A stretch of 64,000 nucleotides of DNA, from positions 124,001 through 188,000 of the forward strand of contig NZ_JAAGWD010000005.1 of NCBI RefSeq assembly GCF_010686685.1. Direction: 5' to 3'. This DNA comes from Pontibacter burrus (GTDB taxonomy: Bacteria > Bacteroidota > Bacteroidia > Cytophagales > Hymenobacteraceae). Shown in pieces: positions 8,248 through 17,225 of the stretch. The notes under the pieces were generated by a model that had not been told where the DNA came from, ran no database searches, and saw only the letters and a program-made list of their open reading frames with translations. The position numbers were made by a program, and so were the translations under genes. How positions within the stretch are numbered: the first letter of the stretch is position 1; the number at the start of each line of letters is the position of its first letter.

Positions 8248-8663
8248 ATGAATGCGATATTGAAACCAATATGTGCCGGAGCCTTAGCTTTTGGGTTCGC
8301 TTCGTTTTGCCATGCCCAGACAACTACGGCTCTGGGCAACTTCCGAAACAGAGTCGCCAAATGGAAGCTACTATTTGCTGGATGGATAAAAAGCCATTGC
8401 GCGTTGGCAGCAGTTACCTGGTGCAACATGGCATAAATGTATCAAGGTCCAAAGTAAGTGCGCTTGCTAACCTGGTAGATGTTGTATCACTGAATGCATT
8501 GAAGGCGGTAGCTGAGCTGAATCTGAATGAAACTGCAGACGTGCAGTTGCGCACCGCTAAAGAAACCTTTTACGATCCGTTCGCTGAGAATAAAGCCAAT
8601 GGCGCATTTACTGTGCTAGACGAGCAAACGAATGCAACAATAGAGGTTGGGTTGATTAGATAA
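8248..8663 (+). pseudogene. chimeric remnant: signal-peptide start joined to the C-terminal tail of CysN-like sulfate adenylyltransferase subunit 1
   Basis: In one frame, 8248 onward encodes a signal peptide (MNAILKPICAGALAFGFASF, then CHAQ). In another frame, from about 8310 to the stop at 8663, the sequence matches the end of CysN: RQMEATICWMDKKPLRVG, YLVQHG, then QLRTAKETFYDPFAENKANG and DEQTNATIEVGLIR. These correspond to the C-terminal beta-barrel of the GTPase subunit of ATP sulfurylase. The GTPase domain and all G motifs are missing and no cysD is nearby. It looks like a deletion or rearrangement junction, not a working gene. Confidence 0.65.
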
Positions 8664-8746
8664 GTGTGCCTACTGCTCAGATAACTCCTGATCGTGATGT
8701 CCATCGGAAATCGCTTCATGAGAATGGGTCGATTTTATTTACCCAC

Positions 8747-9547
8747 TTATCTGTTCTCGTTGGTGTGTGAGTGCAGCGAAACAGAGATCTCGGAAAGGTA
8801 TGCCTGCATGTAGAGCAGTAATGCACGGATAAGCAAGATCATGCCGGCCATTTCCAGTGATTCTTCAAGGGTGGTAAGCAATTCATAAGTGATGTTTGCC
8901 TCGCCGTACATTTCAGCATAAGCACCACCCACCATTTCTATACCTATCAGGCCGCAAATGTAAACGATGGCAGCAGCCATAAAGCGGGCCCTGAATGTGT
9001 TAGTAAGCGAAAAGAAGAATCTGGCAAAGTACGCTGCAACAAAGAGCAATAAAGCAATGCCAATTATTACCCAGGAGAAATGAAACACCCCACTGAAACT
9101 ATACATATCATTTAACGGGCGCATGACCAGCCCATGTATCTCGGTTGCTTCATCTACTGCCATATACATAAATATAAAGGCCAGTATGCTCCATTGCTGT
9201 GTAAAGGCATCTTTTACTGCTCGCTTATACATACTAATTATAAGGAAAAGAACGCCTGAGAAAAACAGCAGCAAAGCAGAAAAAAAGGACGGGATATTGC
9301 CTTCGGCATCCAGATTAAACTTTGGGAGCAGCCCATAACCCGAATCATGCCCGGTGAAATGCTTTATGCAGGTTCCCGCCAGGCTGAGTGTTATCAGGGC
9401 TACTGTAACTATAGCTAAGAGGGAGACGACTGAGTTTATACTAATTTTTAAACAAAAAGGCTTTAGTGCTGCCTTACTTTCTGCTCCCGGTTTACCCGAT
9501 GCGCTATATGTAACACGCGCGCCCGGAATAGTATCGTAATTTGCCAT
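8747..9547 (-). CDS. multi-pass membrane protein, unknown function
   Basis: 266 residues with six likely membrane helices (about 37-60, 88-108, 118-132, 152-174, 188-207, 235-250). In the third to fourth helix region the polar motif FMYMAVDEATEIHGL puts Asp, Glu, Glu and His in or beside the membrane, unusual for a purely structural helix and suggestive of metal or cofactor binding. I did not recognise the family. A soluble N-terminal tail of about 35 residues precedes the first helix. It appears to be a single gene. Confidence 0.75.
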   Translation of the reverse strand: MANYDTIPGARVTYSASGKPGAESKAALKPFCLKISINSVVSLLAIVTVALITLSLAGTCIKHFTGHDSGYGLLPKFNLDAEGNIPSFFSALLLFFSGVLFLIISMYKRAVKDAFTQQWSILAFIFMYMAVDEATEIHGLVMRPLNDMYSFSGVFHFSWVIIGIALLLFVAAYFARFFFSLTNTFRARFMAAAIVYICGLIGIEMVGGAYAEMYGEANITYELLTTLEESLEMAGMILLIRALLLYMQAYLSEISVSLHSHTNENR

Positions 9548-9667
9548 TAGATTAACATTAAACTACCCCGGACACAAGCGCCGGTCAAACACAATAAGGT
9601 ACATTATCTATAAAATAAGTACTTATTACGTACTCCTGTGTTCAATGTTATAACTAACTCCCTTGAA

Positions 9668-10885
9668 TTATAAATTATTGGAGGCTAATTTCTTATCACC
9701 TGTTTTAGCGGGCTGGGCAGGATACAGTACTTCCTGCAAATCTTTTGCGTAGCGGATGCTACCATTAGGCACATTACTCAGCATGATGATCGTGCTGTGA
9801 TCTTTGGGGTTGCGGAGCAAATAAGTCGCATAGCCATGCCACAGGCCACCATGATACACGGCCGTATCGCCGCTGGCAAGCTGCAGTATGCGCCAGCCAA
9901 ACCCATAGTCTTCTTTCAGGTTCTTTTTGTTTCTTGAGCCTTTAAAAGCTTCCTGCAGGGTTTCGGGCTTTACCAGTTGATTTGTGTACAACGCCTGGTC
10001 CCATTTATACAGGTCTTCTACCGTAGAGTAAATCCCTTTATCGCCCAGCACGGTGTCCAGGTAATCAGGCGAGCGTTTGCGTCTGCCGCCTGTATGACCG
10101 GTGGCAATTTTACCGGTAAGTGCTACCATATCCTTGCTATAGGTAAAGGTGTGGTTCATCTCTAATGGCCTGAAAATATGCTGCTGCAGAAACTCTCCGA
10201 ACTCCAGCCCGGAAACCCGCTCTACAATGCTGGCCAGCAACATATAACCTGTATTGCTGTAATCGAAGTGCATGTTGGGCGGAAAGTAAACCGGCGGCTG
10301 GTGTTCTGACATCAGTTTAAGTACATCGTTATTGGTAATGGGTGTGTTGCGGTCCGGCCATAGTTCGTCGCTGAAGTAGGTATAGTTGCCTAAACCTGAG
10401 CGATGCGTCAATAATTGCCGTACGGTAATGCCTTTGTAGGGAAATTCGGGCAGATACACCTGCACGCTATCGTCGTACTGTAATTTGCCTTGTTCCTGCA
10501 GCATCATTACAGCCATTGCGGTAAACTGCTTGGAAACAGATGCCAGCTGAAAGGCAGTGCTGGTGGTAAGCGTATCTTTTTCTGAAAAGTTTGTATACCC
10601 AAAGGCGCCTTTATACAGCACCTGGTCATATTTCGTAACCAGTACGGTACCGTTAAAGCCTTTTCGTTTGTGTATCGTCTTAAACAGGGAGTCCAGCTCC
10701 TGGCTGAGGATGCGCGCACTGTCGGATGTGAAAGCTGCCGGCACCTTTACCTGTTCTCGTACCAGTGCGGGTTTTGTTTCTGCTTTTGCCTGCTGCACCG
10801 GTGCAGATTCCTGGCAGGCTGCCATTATAAAAAATGTTATCGCTACGCAATAGCGTACTATATATCTGAATAAAGGAAACTTCAT
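9668..10885 (-). CDS. serine hydrolase, beta-lactamase class C/PBP-like, lipoprotein
   Basis: 405 residues from the ATG at 10885. That start gives a clean lipoprotein signal (MKFPLFRYIVRY, hydrophobic core, lipobox FIMAAC), so the upstream ATG at 10906 is less likely. The class C/D-Ala-D-Ala peptidase motifs are present: SVSK nucleophile motif at about 115, YSNTGY at about 208, and HGGLWHGY (the KTG equivalent) at about 345. Such enzymes act as esterases or D-aminopeptidases in the envelope; true beta-lactamase activity is not implied. It stands alone upstream of the two-component genes. Confidence 0.88.
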   Translation of the reverse strand: MKFPLFRYIVRYCVAITFFIMAACQESAPVQQAKAETKPALVREQVKVPAAFTSDSARILSQELDSLFKTIHKRKGFNGTVLVTKYDQVLYKGAFGYTNFSEKDTLTTSTAFQLASVSKQFTAMAVMMLQEQGKLQYDDSVQVYLPEFPYKGITVRQLLTHRSGLGNYTYFSDELWPDRNTPITNNDVLKLMSEHQPPVYFPPNMHFDYSNTGYMLLASIVERVSGLEFGEFLQQHIFRPLEMNHTFTYSKDMVALTGKIATGHTGGRRKRSPDYLDTVLGDKGIYSTVEDLYKWDQALYTNQLVKPETLQEAFKGSRNKKNLKEDYGFGWRILQLASGDTAVYHGGLWHGYATYLLRNPKDHSTIIMLSNVPNGSIRYAKDLQEVLYPAQPAKTGDKKLASNNL

Positions 10886-11022
10886 ACCAATTCTAACTGC
10901 CAACACAATTTTTCCGGTTTTAAAGATAAGGCATCGGCGGGAGTTGCCAATACCTGCTGTAAACTATAGTTTACTGTAAACGCCAACGCAGCCTAAATAA
11001 TTTAATTGTGCATAACTATAGT

Positions 11023-13338
11023 TCAGGAGAGCGGGATCTGGATAGTGACCAGGCTGCCTTTGCCGGTTTTGGGAGATGTGATGGCAAATATACCGTTCAG
11101 CAGTTTTACGCGGTCTTCAATCATTTGTAAGCCAATTCCTCTCGATCGTATATTGTCAGGGTCAAAGCCTATGCCGTTATCGCGCACCTGCAGTATGATC
11201 TTGTTCTTAATGTTGCGTACCTGTATGGCTGCCACCGAAGCCTCAGCATGTTTGATGATATTGTTGATCAGCTCCTGGCAAATACGGTAAATGGCAATTT
11301 CGATGTAAGATTCCAGCCGTTCTTCTATCCCCTCTGTGCTGCAGCTGATATATAGCGCGCTCTCATCATACATTGTGCACAGGTCGTGCAATGCCTTATC
11401 AAGCCCGAATTCTAACAGCAGGCCTGGCACCAACTCATGCGATACTTTACGCGTCTGGTAAATAGCCTGGGATAGCAGCTCTTTCGCCTGCTTTAGTGCG
11501 CTGATGGGGGCTGTTGTGGGTTGCAGTCGGTCCAGGTTTAGTTGCGCGGCGTATAGCAGCTGCCCTACCCCATTGTGCAACGATTCCGATATTCTGCGGC
11601 GCTCTACTTCCTGGGCTTCCAGTATGGCAATTAAGGTACTTTTCTGCAGGTCCAGCTTCATCTGCAGGTTTTCCTGTTCCAGCTGCATCACCTTTGATAT
11701 GTCCTGCACCACGCTGATATAATGGGAAGGGTTGCCTGCTTTGTCGCGTTTAAACACTTTGCCGCGCGAGCGGTACCAGGTTGTGGTGTCGTCTTTAAGT
11801 ACCCTATAGTCCAATGTATAGATCTCATCATCTAGCAGTGTTCTGAAACTATTTACAAAGGCCTTGAGTTTGCCCCTGTCATCAGGATGGGCCCGGTCCA
11901 TAATGCTGTCATAATCAATTCTGAGGGTCTCCTGGTAGCGGGTCAGGTCATCTTTATAGGCATCCTGGTTTACATATTCTACTTTGTTTGTGAGCAGGTT
12001 AAATACCATGATAAAATCCGGGGTGGCTTCCATTACCTGTTCTGTTAACAACTGGCTTTCGCGCAGCTCAACGGTACGGGCTTCTACCAGGCGCTCGAGG
12101 TTTTCGTTCAGTTCATTTAGCCGCTGCTCATCTTTCCTGCGCTGGGTAACATCTTTAAACAGTACGGCCACATGATTTTTCTCCATCTCGTTTATCCGGA
12201 AGGCATATAGATCAAACCATTTATCCAGGTACCCGAGATAACTTTCAAACCGGATGGGCTCGCCAGTAAGTGCAACCTGCCCGTAAGTTTTTTTCCAGAA
12301 AGGCTCAATATCCGGAACCAGCTCATTTATTGTTTTGCCCAATACATTAGGTACGCCTACCTGTTCTTCAAATATATCGTTCAGTTCGATGTACCTGAAA
12401 TCGACACATTCCATCTCGTCGTTAAAGATCACATCCAGCACACAGAAAGCCTCATCCAGCGAATTAATGATCTTTTTATACTTGTCGGTGGCATTACGTG
12501 TAACTTCATCTTTCAGGCGCAGCATCTCTTCCTCGGCCTGTACCTGGTCTGTAATGTCCTGCAGGGTTCCATACACTTTAACTGGTTTTCCCTGCGCATC
12601 TGTAATGAGTTGTGCCCGGCGCTGCACATACCGGATTTCGCCATCTGCCCTGATGATTCTGTGTGTGAAATTAAAAGGTATGCCTGTAGCATGTGTTTCT
12701 TTTATAGCATCCAGTGTCTGCTGCAGATCATCGGGGTGAACGAAGGATAAAAAATAATCAGTTGAGACATAATCGGGTGTAGGCTCCAGGCCGTGAATGC
12801 GGAATAGTTCATCAGACCAGCTAACGAATTTTCCTGGTAAAATGCGTTCAAAGCTCCCGATCCGGCCAATAGCCTGTGCATCGTTAAAATGCTGGTGTTC
12901 GTTACGCAGGGCGGTCTGAGCTTGATGCAGTGCAGATACGTCTTCGGCTTTGTGTATGATGTATAGAAGATTACCTTCTGCATCTGTTACAGGCAAATTC
13001 CGGAATCGCCAGCATGTATTTTCAAGGTTATCTTCTGATTCTGTAGTTTCCTGTGTTACCAGCACTTCCGGCAATTCGTGGGGCGCTTTGCTCGCCAGCA
13101 CATGGTGCAGCGATTGTGCCAGATCAGCTAACAGTCCGCCACTGTTATAAGGATAAACATGTTGTAATACACGAAGAGCAGGTTGTCCCGTGAGAAGGGG
13201 GCGTTGCGTGTTGGTAGCCTGCAAAAAAGCATCCGAAACGGTAAGCACATCTAATTCAGGGGATAGAATCAGGTAAAGATCGGGCACCTTTTCGAACGCT
13301 TTCAGATCTGTTACAGCTGGCTTGGAAGTTGTGTTCAT
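11023..13338 (-). CDS. PAS-domain sensor histidine kinase, NarX/DesK type (HisKA_3)
   Basis: 771 residues from ATG 13338 (an upstream ATG at 13386 would add a Cys-rich tail unlike the family). Four or so PAS domains come first: about 15-110, 130-245 (with RIHGLEPTPDYVSTDYF and the following PAC segment), 260-370 and 410-540. A HisKA_3 helix with EVERRRISESLHNGVGQLL (His about 586) and a HATPase_c domain with ELINNIIKHAEAS, DNGIGFDP and GIGLQMIEDR follow. No membrane helix was seen, so it is probably a cytosolic sensor. It lies downstream of and in the same direction as the NarL-type regulator, its likely partner. Confidence 0.92.
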   Translation of the reverse strand: MNTTSKPAVTDLKAFEKVPDLYLILSPELDVLTVSDAFLQATNTQRPLLTGQPALRVLQHVYPYNSGGLLADLAQSLHHVLASKAPHELPEVLVTQETTESEDNLENTCWRFRNLPVTDAEGNLLYIIHKAEDVSALHQAQTALRNEHQHFNDAQAIGRIGSFERILPGKFVSWSDELFRIHGLEPTPDYVSTDYFLSFVHPDDLQQTLDAIKETHATGIPFNFTHRIIRADGEIRYVQRRAQLITDAQGKPVKVYGTLQDITDQVQAEEEMLRLKDEVTRNATDKYKKIINSLDEAFCVLDVIFNDEMECVDFRYIELNDIFEEQVGVPNVLGKTINELVPDIEPFWKKTYGQVALTGEPIRFESYLGYLDKWFDLYAFRINEMEKNHVAVLFKDVTQRRKDEQRLNELNENLERLVEARTVELRESQLLTEQVMEATPDFIMVFNLLTNKVEYVNQDAYKDDLTRYQETLRIDYDSIMDRAHPDDRGKLKAFVNSFRTLLDDEIYTLDYRVLKDDTTTWYRSRGKVFKRDKAGNPSHYISVVQDISKVMQLEQENLQMKLDLQKSTLIAILEAQEVERRRISESLHNGVGQLLYAAQLNLDRLQPTTAPISALKQAKELLSQAIYQTRKVSHELVPGLLLEFGLDKALHDLCTMYDESALYISCSTEGIEERLESYIEIAIYRICQELINNIIKHAEASVAAIQVRNIKNKIILQVRDNGIGFDPDNIRSRGIGLQMIEDRVKLLNGIFAITSPKTGKGSLVTIQIPLS

Positions 13339-13463
13339 AGGCAATAACAGGATGAGGCGGCCAGTGGTACAGCATACCAGGCACAAAGCAACTATAGTTG
13401 CGCCTCTCGTTTGTTCAGTGATACGGATGCTGCCGGAAAATGACTTAAACTATAGTTTGCCTA

Positions 13464-14132
13464 TTATTGCGGCATTTCCATTTTTATGATCTTATGCGCA
13501 ATCGCGTATTTGATGAGATTAGCTGTATTCTTGGCTCCTGTTTTTTCCAGAATGTTTTGCCGGTGCGTTTCAATGGTGCGCTTACTTGTAAACAGTTTCT
13601 CAGCTATCTCGGCATTGGTATAGCCTTCTGCAATAAGCGATAATACTTCTATTTCACGTTTCGAAAGGCCGGCCTTGTCTTCTGTTTCAGGATCGAAACT
13701 GGCATTGTTATGAGACAGCATACTCATCGACAGCTCGCTGCAGATATAGTTTGTACCTTTTGCCACGAGCTTTATTGCCATGCGGAGCTCTTCCTTGCCT
13801 GTGGTTTTAAGCAGGTAACCAGATGCACCACATTGCATAATTTTCTGCACATAAGGCAGATTATTGAGCATAGAAAGCGCAAGCACCTTTGTTTCAGGGT
13901 ATTGCTTGGCCACAAATTCTGTAGCCTCAAAGCCATTCATTTTCGGCATGTTAATATCCATCAGCACTACATCAGCCTGTTCCTGTTTCAGGAGGTCCAT
14001 CAGCTCTACACCGTCTCCGGCTTCGCCAGTTACTTCTATCTCCTCGTCCTCGTCCAGCAGGACGCGCAGCCCCTGGCGTAGTATGATATGGTCTTCTGCG
14101 ATGATAACCTTTACCGGTTTGTTATTTGCCAT
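13464..14132 (-). CDS. NarL/LuxR-family response regulator
   Basis: 222 residues. The receiver domain (about 6-125) has the acidic pocket IIAEDH, the phospho-acceptor in VLMDINMPKMNG (Asp about 57) and the conserved Lys in LLKTTGKEEL. The LuxR HTH (about 150-215) shows LSKREIEVLSLIAEGYTNAEI and SKRTIETHRQNI. It is the first gene of a two-gene unit with the HisKA_3 kinase (about 125 bases between the stop and the kinase start), so that kinase is the probable phospho-donor. Target genes are not evident. Confidence 0.94.
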   Translation of the reverse strand: MANNKPVKVIIAEDHIILRQGLRVLLDEDEEIEVTGEAGDGVELMDLLKQEQADVVLMDINMPKMNGFEATEFVAKQYPETKVLALSMLNNLPYVQKIMQCGASGYLLKTTGKEELRMAIKLVAKGTNYICSELSMSMLSHNNASFDPETEDKAGLSKREIEVLSLIAEGYTNAEIAEKLFTSKRTIETHRQNILEKTGAKNTANLIKYAIAHKIIKMEMPQ

Positions 14133-14542
14133 GCGTTTAGCCCGTAGCTTAAAAGTTCTGAAATACTTATTTGCTGATACACTTAAACTATAGTTACGGA
14201 AACAAGAAAAGCACCGGTGTGTAAACCGGTGCTTTGCATCAGTACTTATAGTGTATAGACTTTACCCCTGATTTTTCGTATCAATACATGCTTGGTAACT
14301 ATAAGATGAGAGAGGACCATTCTCAGCACCTAAAAAGTATGGTCTCTCTCCATCTTAAAGTAACACAACTTGTACATTGCATTCATAGAATTATCCTTAA
14401 ATACGCAATAAAAATACTAACAGATACTCAATATACCGTTATTACAGGGACATTTGCTACAAATACAGCTTTACCACAGTACATTACGTATTTACCGCAA
14501 CTGCTTTACTGAACTATAGCTGAGCCAAACAATAGATGTCGT
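14133..14542. other. intergenic region, 410 bp
   Basis: Holds one AACTATAGTT copy (14186-14195) and the terminator at 14208-14235. A 74-codon plus-strand frame at 14288-14512 has no recognisable features and skewed composition, and I do not accept it as a gene. Confidence 0.5.
14208..14235 (-). terminator. intrinsic terminator, minus strand
   Basis: AAAGCACCGGT (14208-14218) pairs perfectly with ACCGGTGCTTT (14225-14235) around a 6-base loop. The minus strand continues TTCTTGTTT. It lies about 300 bases beyond the FtsX permease stop and just upstream of the response regulator, and would insulate the two. Confidence 0.65.
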
Positions 14543-16969
14543 TTAGTCGAAGCGCAGGTTCGAAATCGGGTTGGCTTTTGCTGCTTTAAGTGCCTGGTAG
14601 CTTATCGTTATAAAAGCAACCGACGCAGCCACTACCCCGGCAGCAATAAAGATCCACCAATCCAGATCGGTGCGGTAAGCAAAGTCATCCAGCCAGGCAC
14701 GCATGGCATACCAGGCCAGCGGAAAGGCGATCAAAGTAGCTACCAACACCAATACCAAAAACTCTTTGGAAAGCAGCGCCACGATCGTGTGGTTTTCGGC
14801 ACCAAGCACTTTGCGGATACCAATCTCTTTTTTGCGGCGCTCTGCGGCATAGGCTGCCAGGCCAAACAGGCCCATACAAGCAACAAAAATGGCAAGCCCG
14901 GTAAAGATCCAGAGCAATGTTTTCAGCTTATCCTCCGATTTGTACATCTTATCGAAGTTCTCGTCCATAAAGATGTATTCAAGCGGGTAATCCGGCGAGA
15001 ACTTGCTCCATATTTCTTTTACTTCACTTATCGTATTGGCCACGTTGGTGCCGTCTATTTTTACAGCTACTTTAAAGTAAGCCCCCGGAAATATCTGCAT
15101 TACGGTTGGTTCTACTCTATCGTACAGGCTCTTATAATGGAAGTCTTTTACAACGCCAATTATCTTTCCGGTTTTAAGTGAGTCGGGGTTAGCGTCGTTC
15201 CAGACATTCCACTGCAGTGTTTTACCGAGCGCGTTCTCGGCTGTACCGTAGCCAAGTTCTTTTACAGCTGTTTCGTTCAGCATAAAGGCCTGGTCGGCAT
15301 CGGTTTTATAGTCTTTGGAAAAAGCCCGGCCAGCTACCAGTTTCACATCCAATGTTTGCATGTAATCATAGTCTACCATCAGTTGCGTAACACTGTGGTG
15401 CACCCGTTCCCCGTTTTTGGGTACTATAATACCATCGCCTGCCGTGGCATCCCCCGGAAAACCATACCCTACCGATACATTTTTTACGCCGGGTGTTTTC
15501 TTCAGCTCATTTTTAAAGGTTTCATAGTTCTGGAACATGTTATCGCCGCGCATCTGGAAAAACATGATCTGCTCTCTGTTAAAGCCCAGGTCCTTGTTAT
15601 GCAGGTACGATACCTGTTTGTAAACTATAGACGCACAGATGATGAGGAAAACAGACAGTGAGAACTGCAATACGATGAGACCGTGCCGCAGCCATTGTAT
15701 GCGACCGGCCCTGCTCTGTACAACTACAGCACTCTTAAGCACCTTAACCGGTTTAAATCCCGACAGCACCAGGGCCGGGTAAAGGCCGGCCAGTATACCC
15801 ACCACTACAGTTAAGCCCAGCAGCAACAGTACATAAGCCGGATTGGCAAAAATATTGAACTGCATGGCTTTTCCGGTGAAGGCATTCAGCGAAGGCAACA
15901 GTAAGGATGTAAGTGCAGCAGCAAACACAACACTTATAAGTGTCAGGATAATTGTCTCGCCAAGAAACTGCATGGTAAGTTGTGAACGACTCGCGCCAAT
16001 AGCTTTGCGTACGCCTACCTCTTTGGCACGCTGCACCGATTTAGCGGTTGCCAGGTTCACAAAATTAAAGCACGCGATCAGGAGTATAAAAACGGCAATA
16101 ATGCTTAGGGCACGCACATACGTAATATTCCCCTTCACAGACTGATCGTATTTAAAAGAAGCTGAATGGAGGTAGACTTCGCTAAGCGGCTGAAAAACGG
16201 GGTTATAGTTGAACGGCTTGTTTGACTCCGGGTCTACCTGTTTATCGGTTATAGTTTTAAACTTTTTTTGCACAAAAGTGGGGTCAGCGCCTTCTTTCAG
16301 CTTTACATAAGTATAAAACTGTTGCCAGGTCCAGCGTTTCATACGCTCCGGAGGCAGTTCGGCGGCAACCATTGGCATCACAAAATTTACCGGCAAATGA
16401 AACTTGTTGTTGCTGTCAAAAACGCCCCGTACTATGTATCCCAGCTTATTTACTGTTATTTTCTTACCCACAGGGTCGGTATCGCCAAACACACGCTGTG
16501 CAAACTGATCGGATATAACTATAGAGGATGGATCATCCAAAGCCTTTTCGGGGGAACCATAAAGGAAGGGTAGTTGAAATACCTTAAAGAAATTTGGATC
16601 GGCAAAAGTCCGGCCCTTCTCGTAGATCACTTTATCACCGGCTTCTACCAGGTTGTTTGCCTCGAACTGCAGCATCAGAATCCGCACCACCTCCTCTATT
16701 TCCGGAAAGTTCTGCTCCAGGGTAGTGGCATACATAGGCGGAACAGGGGCTATCTCACCGGCAGCTTCTTCGGCGCGCTGGTCGTTATAAATGCGGTAAA
16801 TCCTGTCGCCATCCGGCAAAAACTTATCATACTGCAACTCGTCGTACACAAATAACCCGATCAGCAGGCAGGCGGTAAGGCCAAGCGCCAGCCCGGCAAT
16901 GTTTATAAAAGTGAAACCTTTGTGCCGGAACAGGTTTCGATAGGCGGTGATAAAGTAGTTTCTCAGCAT
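14543..16969 (-). CDS. FtsX/MacB-type ABC transporter permease
   Basis: 808 residues from ATG 16969, which gives the family start MLRNYFITAYRNLFRHKGF. An extra 24 residues from 17041 would place a second hydrophobic stretch before it and lie upstream of the predicted sigma-54 transcription start. Two repeats of a MacB-like periplasmic domain plus FtsX module are visible: helix 1 at about 20-40, FtsX near 285-420 (with AKSVQRAKEVGVRKAIGA), and the second FtsX at about 690-800 (with ERRKKEIGIRKVLGAE). It belongs to the large Bacteroidota duplicated-permease family, probably in envelope stress or lipid/peptide export. No ATPase gene is adjacent. The divergent NtrC-type system probably controls it. 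Confidence 0.9.
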   Translation of the reverse strand: MLRNYFITAYRNLFRHKGFTFINIAGLALGLTACLLIGLFVYDELQYDKFLPDGDRIYRIYNDQRAEEAAGEIAPVPPMYATTLEQNFPEIEEVVRILMLQFEANNLVEAGDKVIYEKGRTFADPNFFKVFQLPFLYGSPEKALDDPSSIVISDQFAQRVFGDTDPVGKKITVNKLGYIVRGVFDSNNKFHLPVNFVMPMVAAELPPERMKRWTWQQFYTYVKLKEGADPTFVQKKFKTITDKQVDPESNKPFNYNPVFQPLSEVYLHSASFKYDQSVKGNITYVRALSIIAVFILLIACFNFVNLATAKSVQRAKEVGVRKAIGASRSQLTMQFLGETIILTLISVVFAAALTSLLLPSLNAFTGKAMQFNIFANPAYVLLLLGLTVVVGILAGLYPALVLSGFKPVKVLKSAVVVQSRAGRIQWLRHGLIVLQFSLSVFLIICASIVYKQVSYLHNKDLGFNREQIMFFQMRGDNMFQNYETFKNELKKTPGVKNVSVGYGFPGDATAGDGIIVPKNGERVHHSVTQLMVDYDYMQTLDVKLVAGRAFSKDYKTDADQAFMLNETAVKELGYGTAENALGKTLQWNVWNDANPDSLKTGKIIGVVKDFHYKSLYDRVEPTVMQIFPGAYFKVAVKIDGTNVANTISEVKEIWSKFSPDYPLEYIFMDENFDKMYKSEDKLKTLLWIFTGLAIFVACMGLFGLAAYAAERRKKEIGIRKVLGAENHTIVALLSKEFLVLVLVATLIAFPLAWYAMRAWLDDFAYRTDLDWWIFIAAGVVAASVAFITISYQALKAAKANPISNLRFD

Positions 16970-17025
16970 AGTTTTAAGGCTAAAATAGGTGAACCAGGAA
17001 AAGATGAAAACACAGATCCCACTTC

Positions 17026-17041
17026 GCACACAAAATGCCAA
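17026..17041 (-). promoter_or_regulatory. sigma-54 (-24/-12) promoter for the ABC permease
   Basis: On the minus strand the sequence TTGGCATTTTGTGTGC matches YTGGCA-N8-TGC with the GG and GC starts 12 bases apart, the spacing required for sigma-54. The predicted start of transcription, about 17014, is 45 bases before the permease ATG. Confidence 0.6.
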
Positions 17042-17114
17042 TTTGGTATATTGTTGAAATCCAACAACTTACATAAACACAACAGTAATACACGTGCAAA
17101 ACCGTGCGCCAAGC

Positions 17115-17128
17115 GTGCGAATTCGCAC
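17115..17128. promoter_or_regulatory. palindromic enhancer GTGCGAATTCGCAC
   Basis: A perfect 14-bp palindrome lying about 75-100 bp upstream of the sigma-54 promoter, the normal place for an NtrC-type activator site. The activator gene begins about 100 bp to the other side, so it may also self-regulate. Confidence 0.6.
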
Positions 17129-17225
17129 ACTACTGTTCTGCCAACTATAGCCAAAGCTGTTCAGATTCAGGGGTTTGTATTAGTGGCATAATTATAGTTT
17201 ATTTAGCTGTTATAGCAGTATCCTT

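Noticed and set aside
14288..14512. 74-codon plus-strand ORF in the gap between the response regulator and the FtsX permease
   Set aside because: No recognisable domain, no signal, composition unlike the neighbours (Ile/Thr/His-rich), no promoter, and AT-rich intergenic surroundings.
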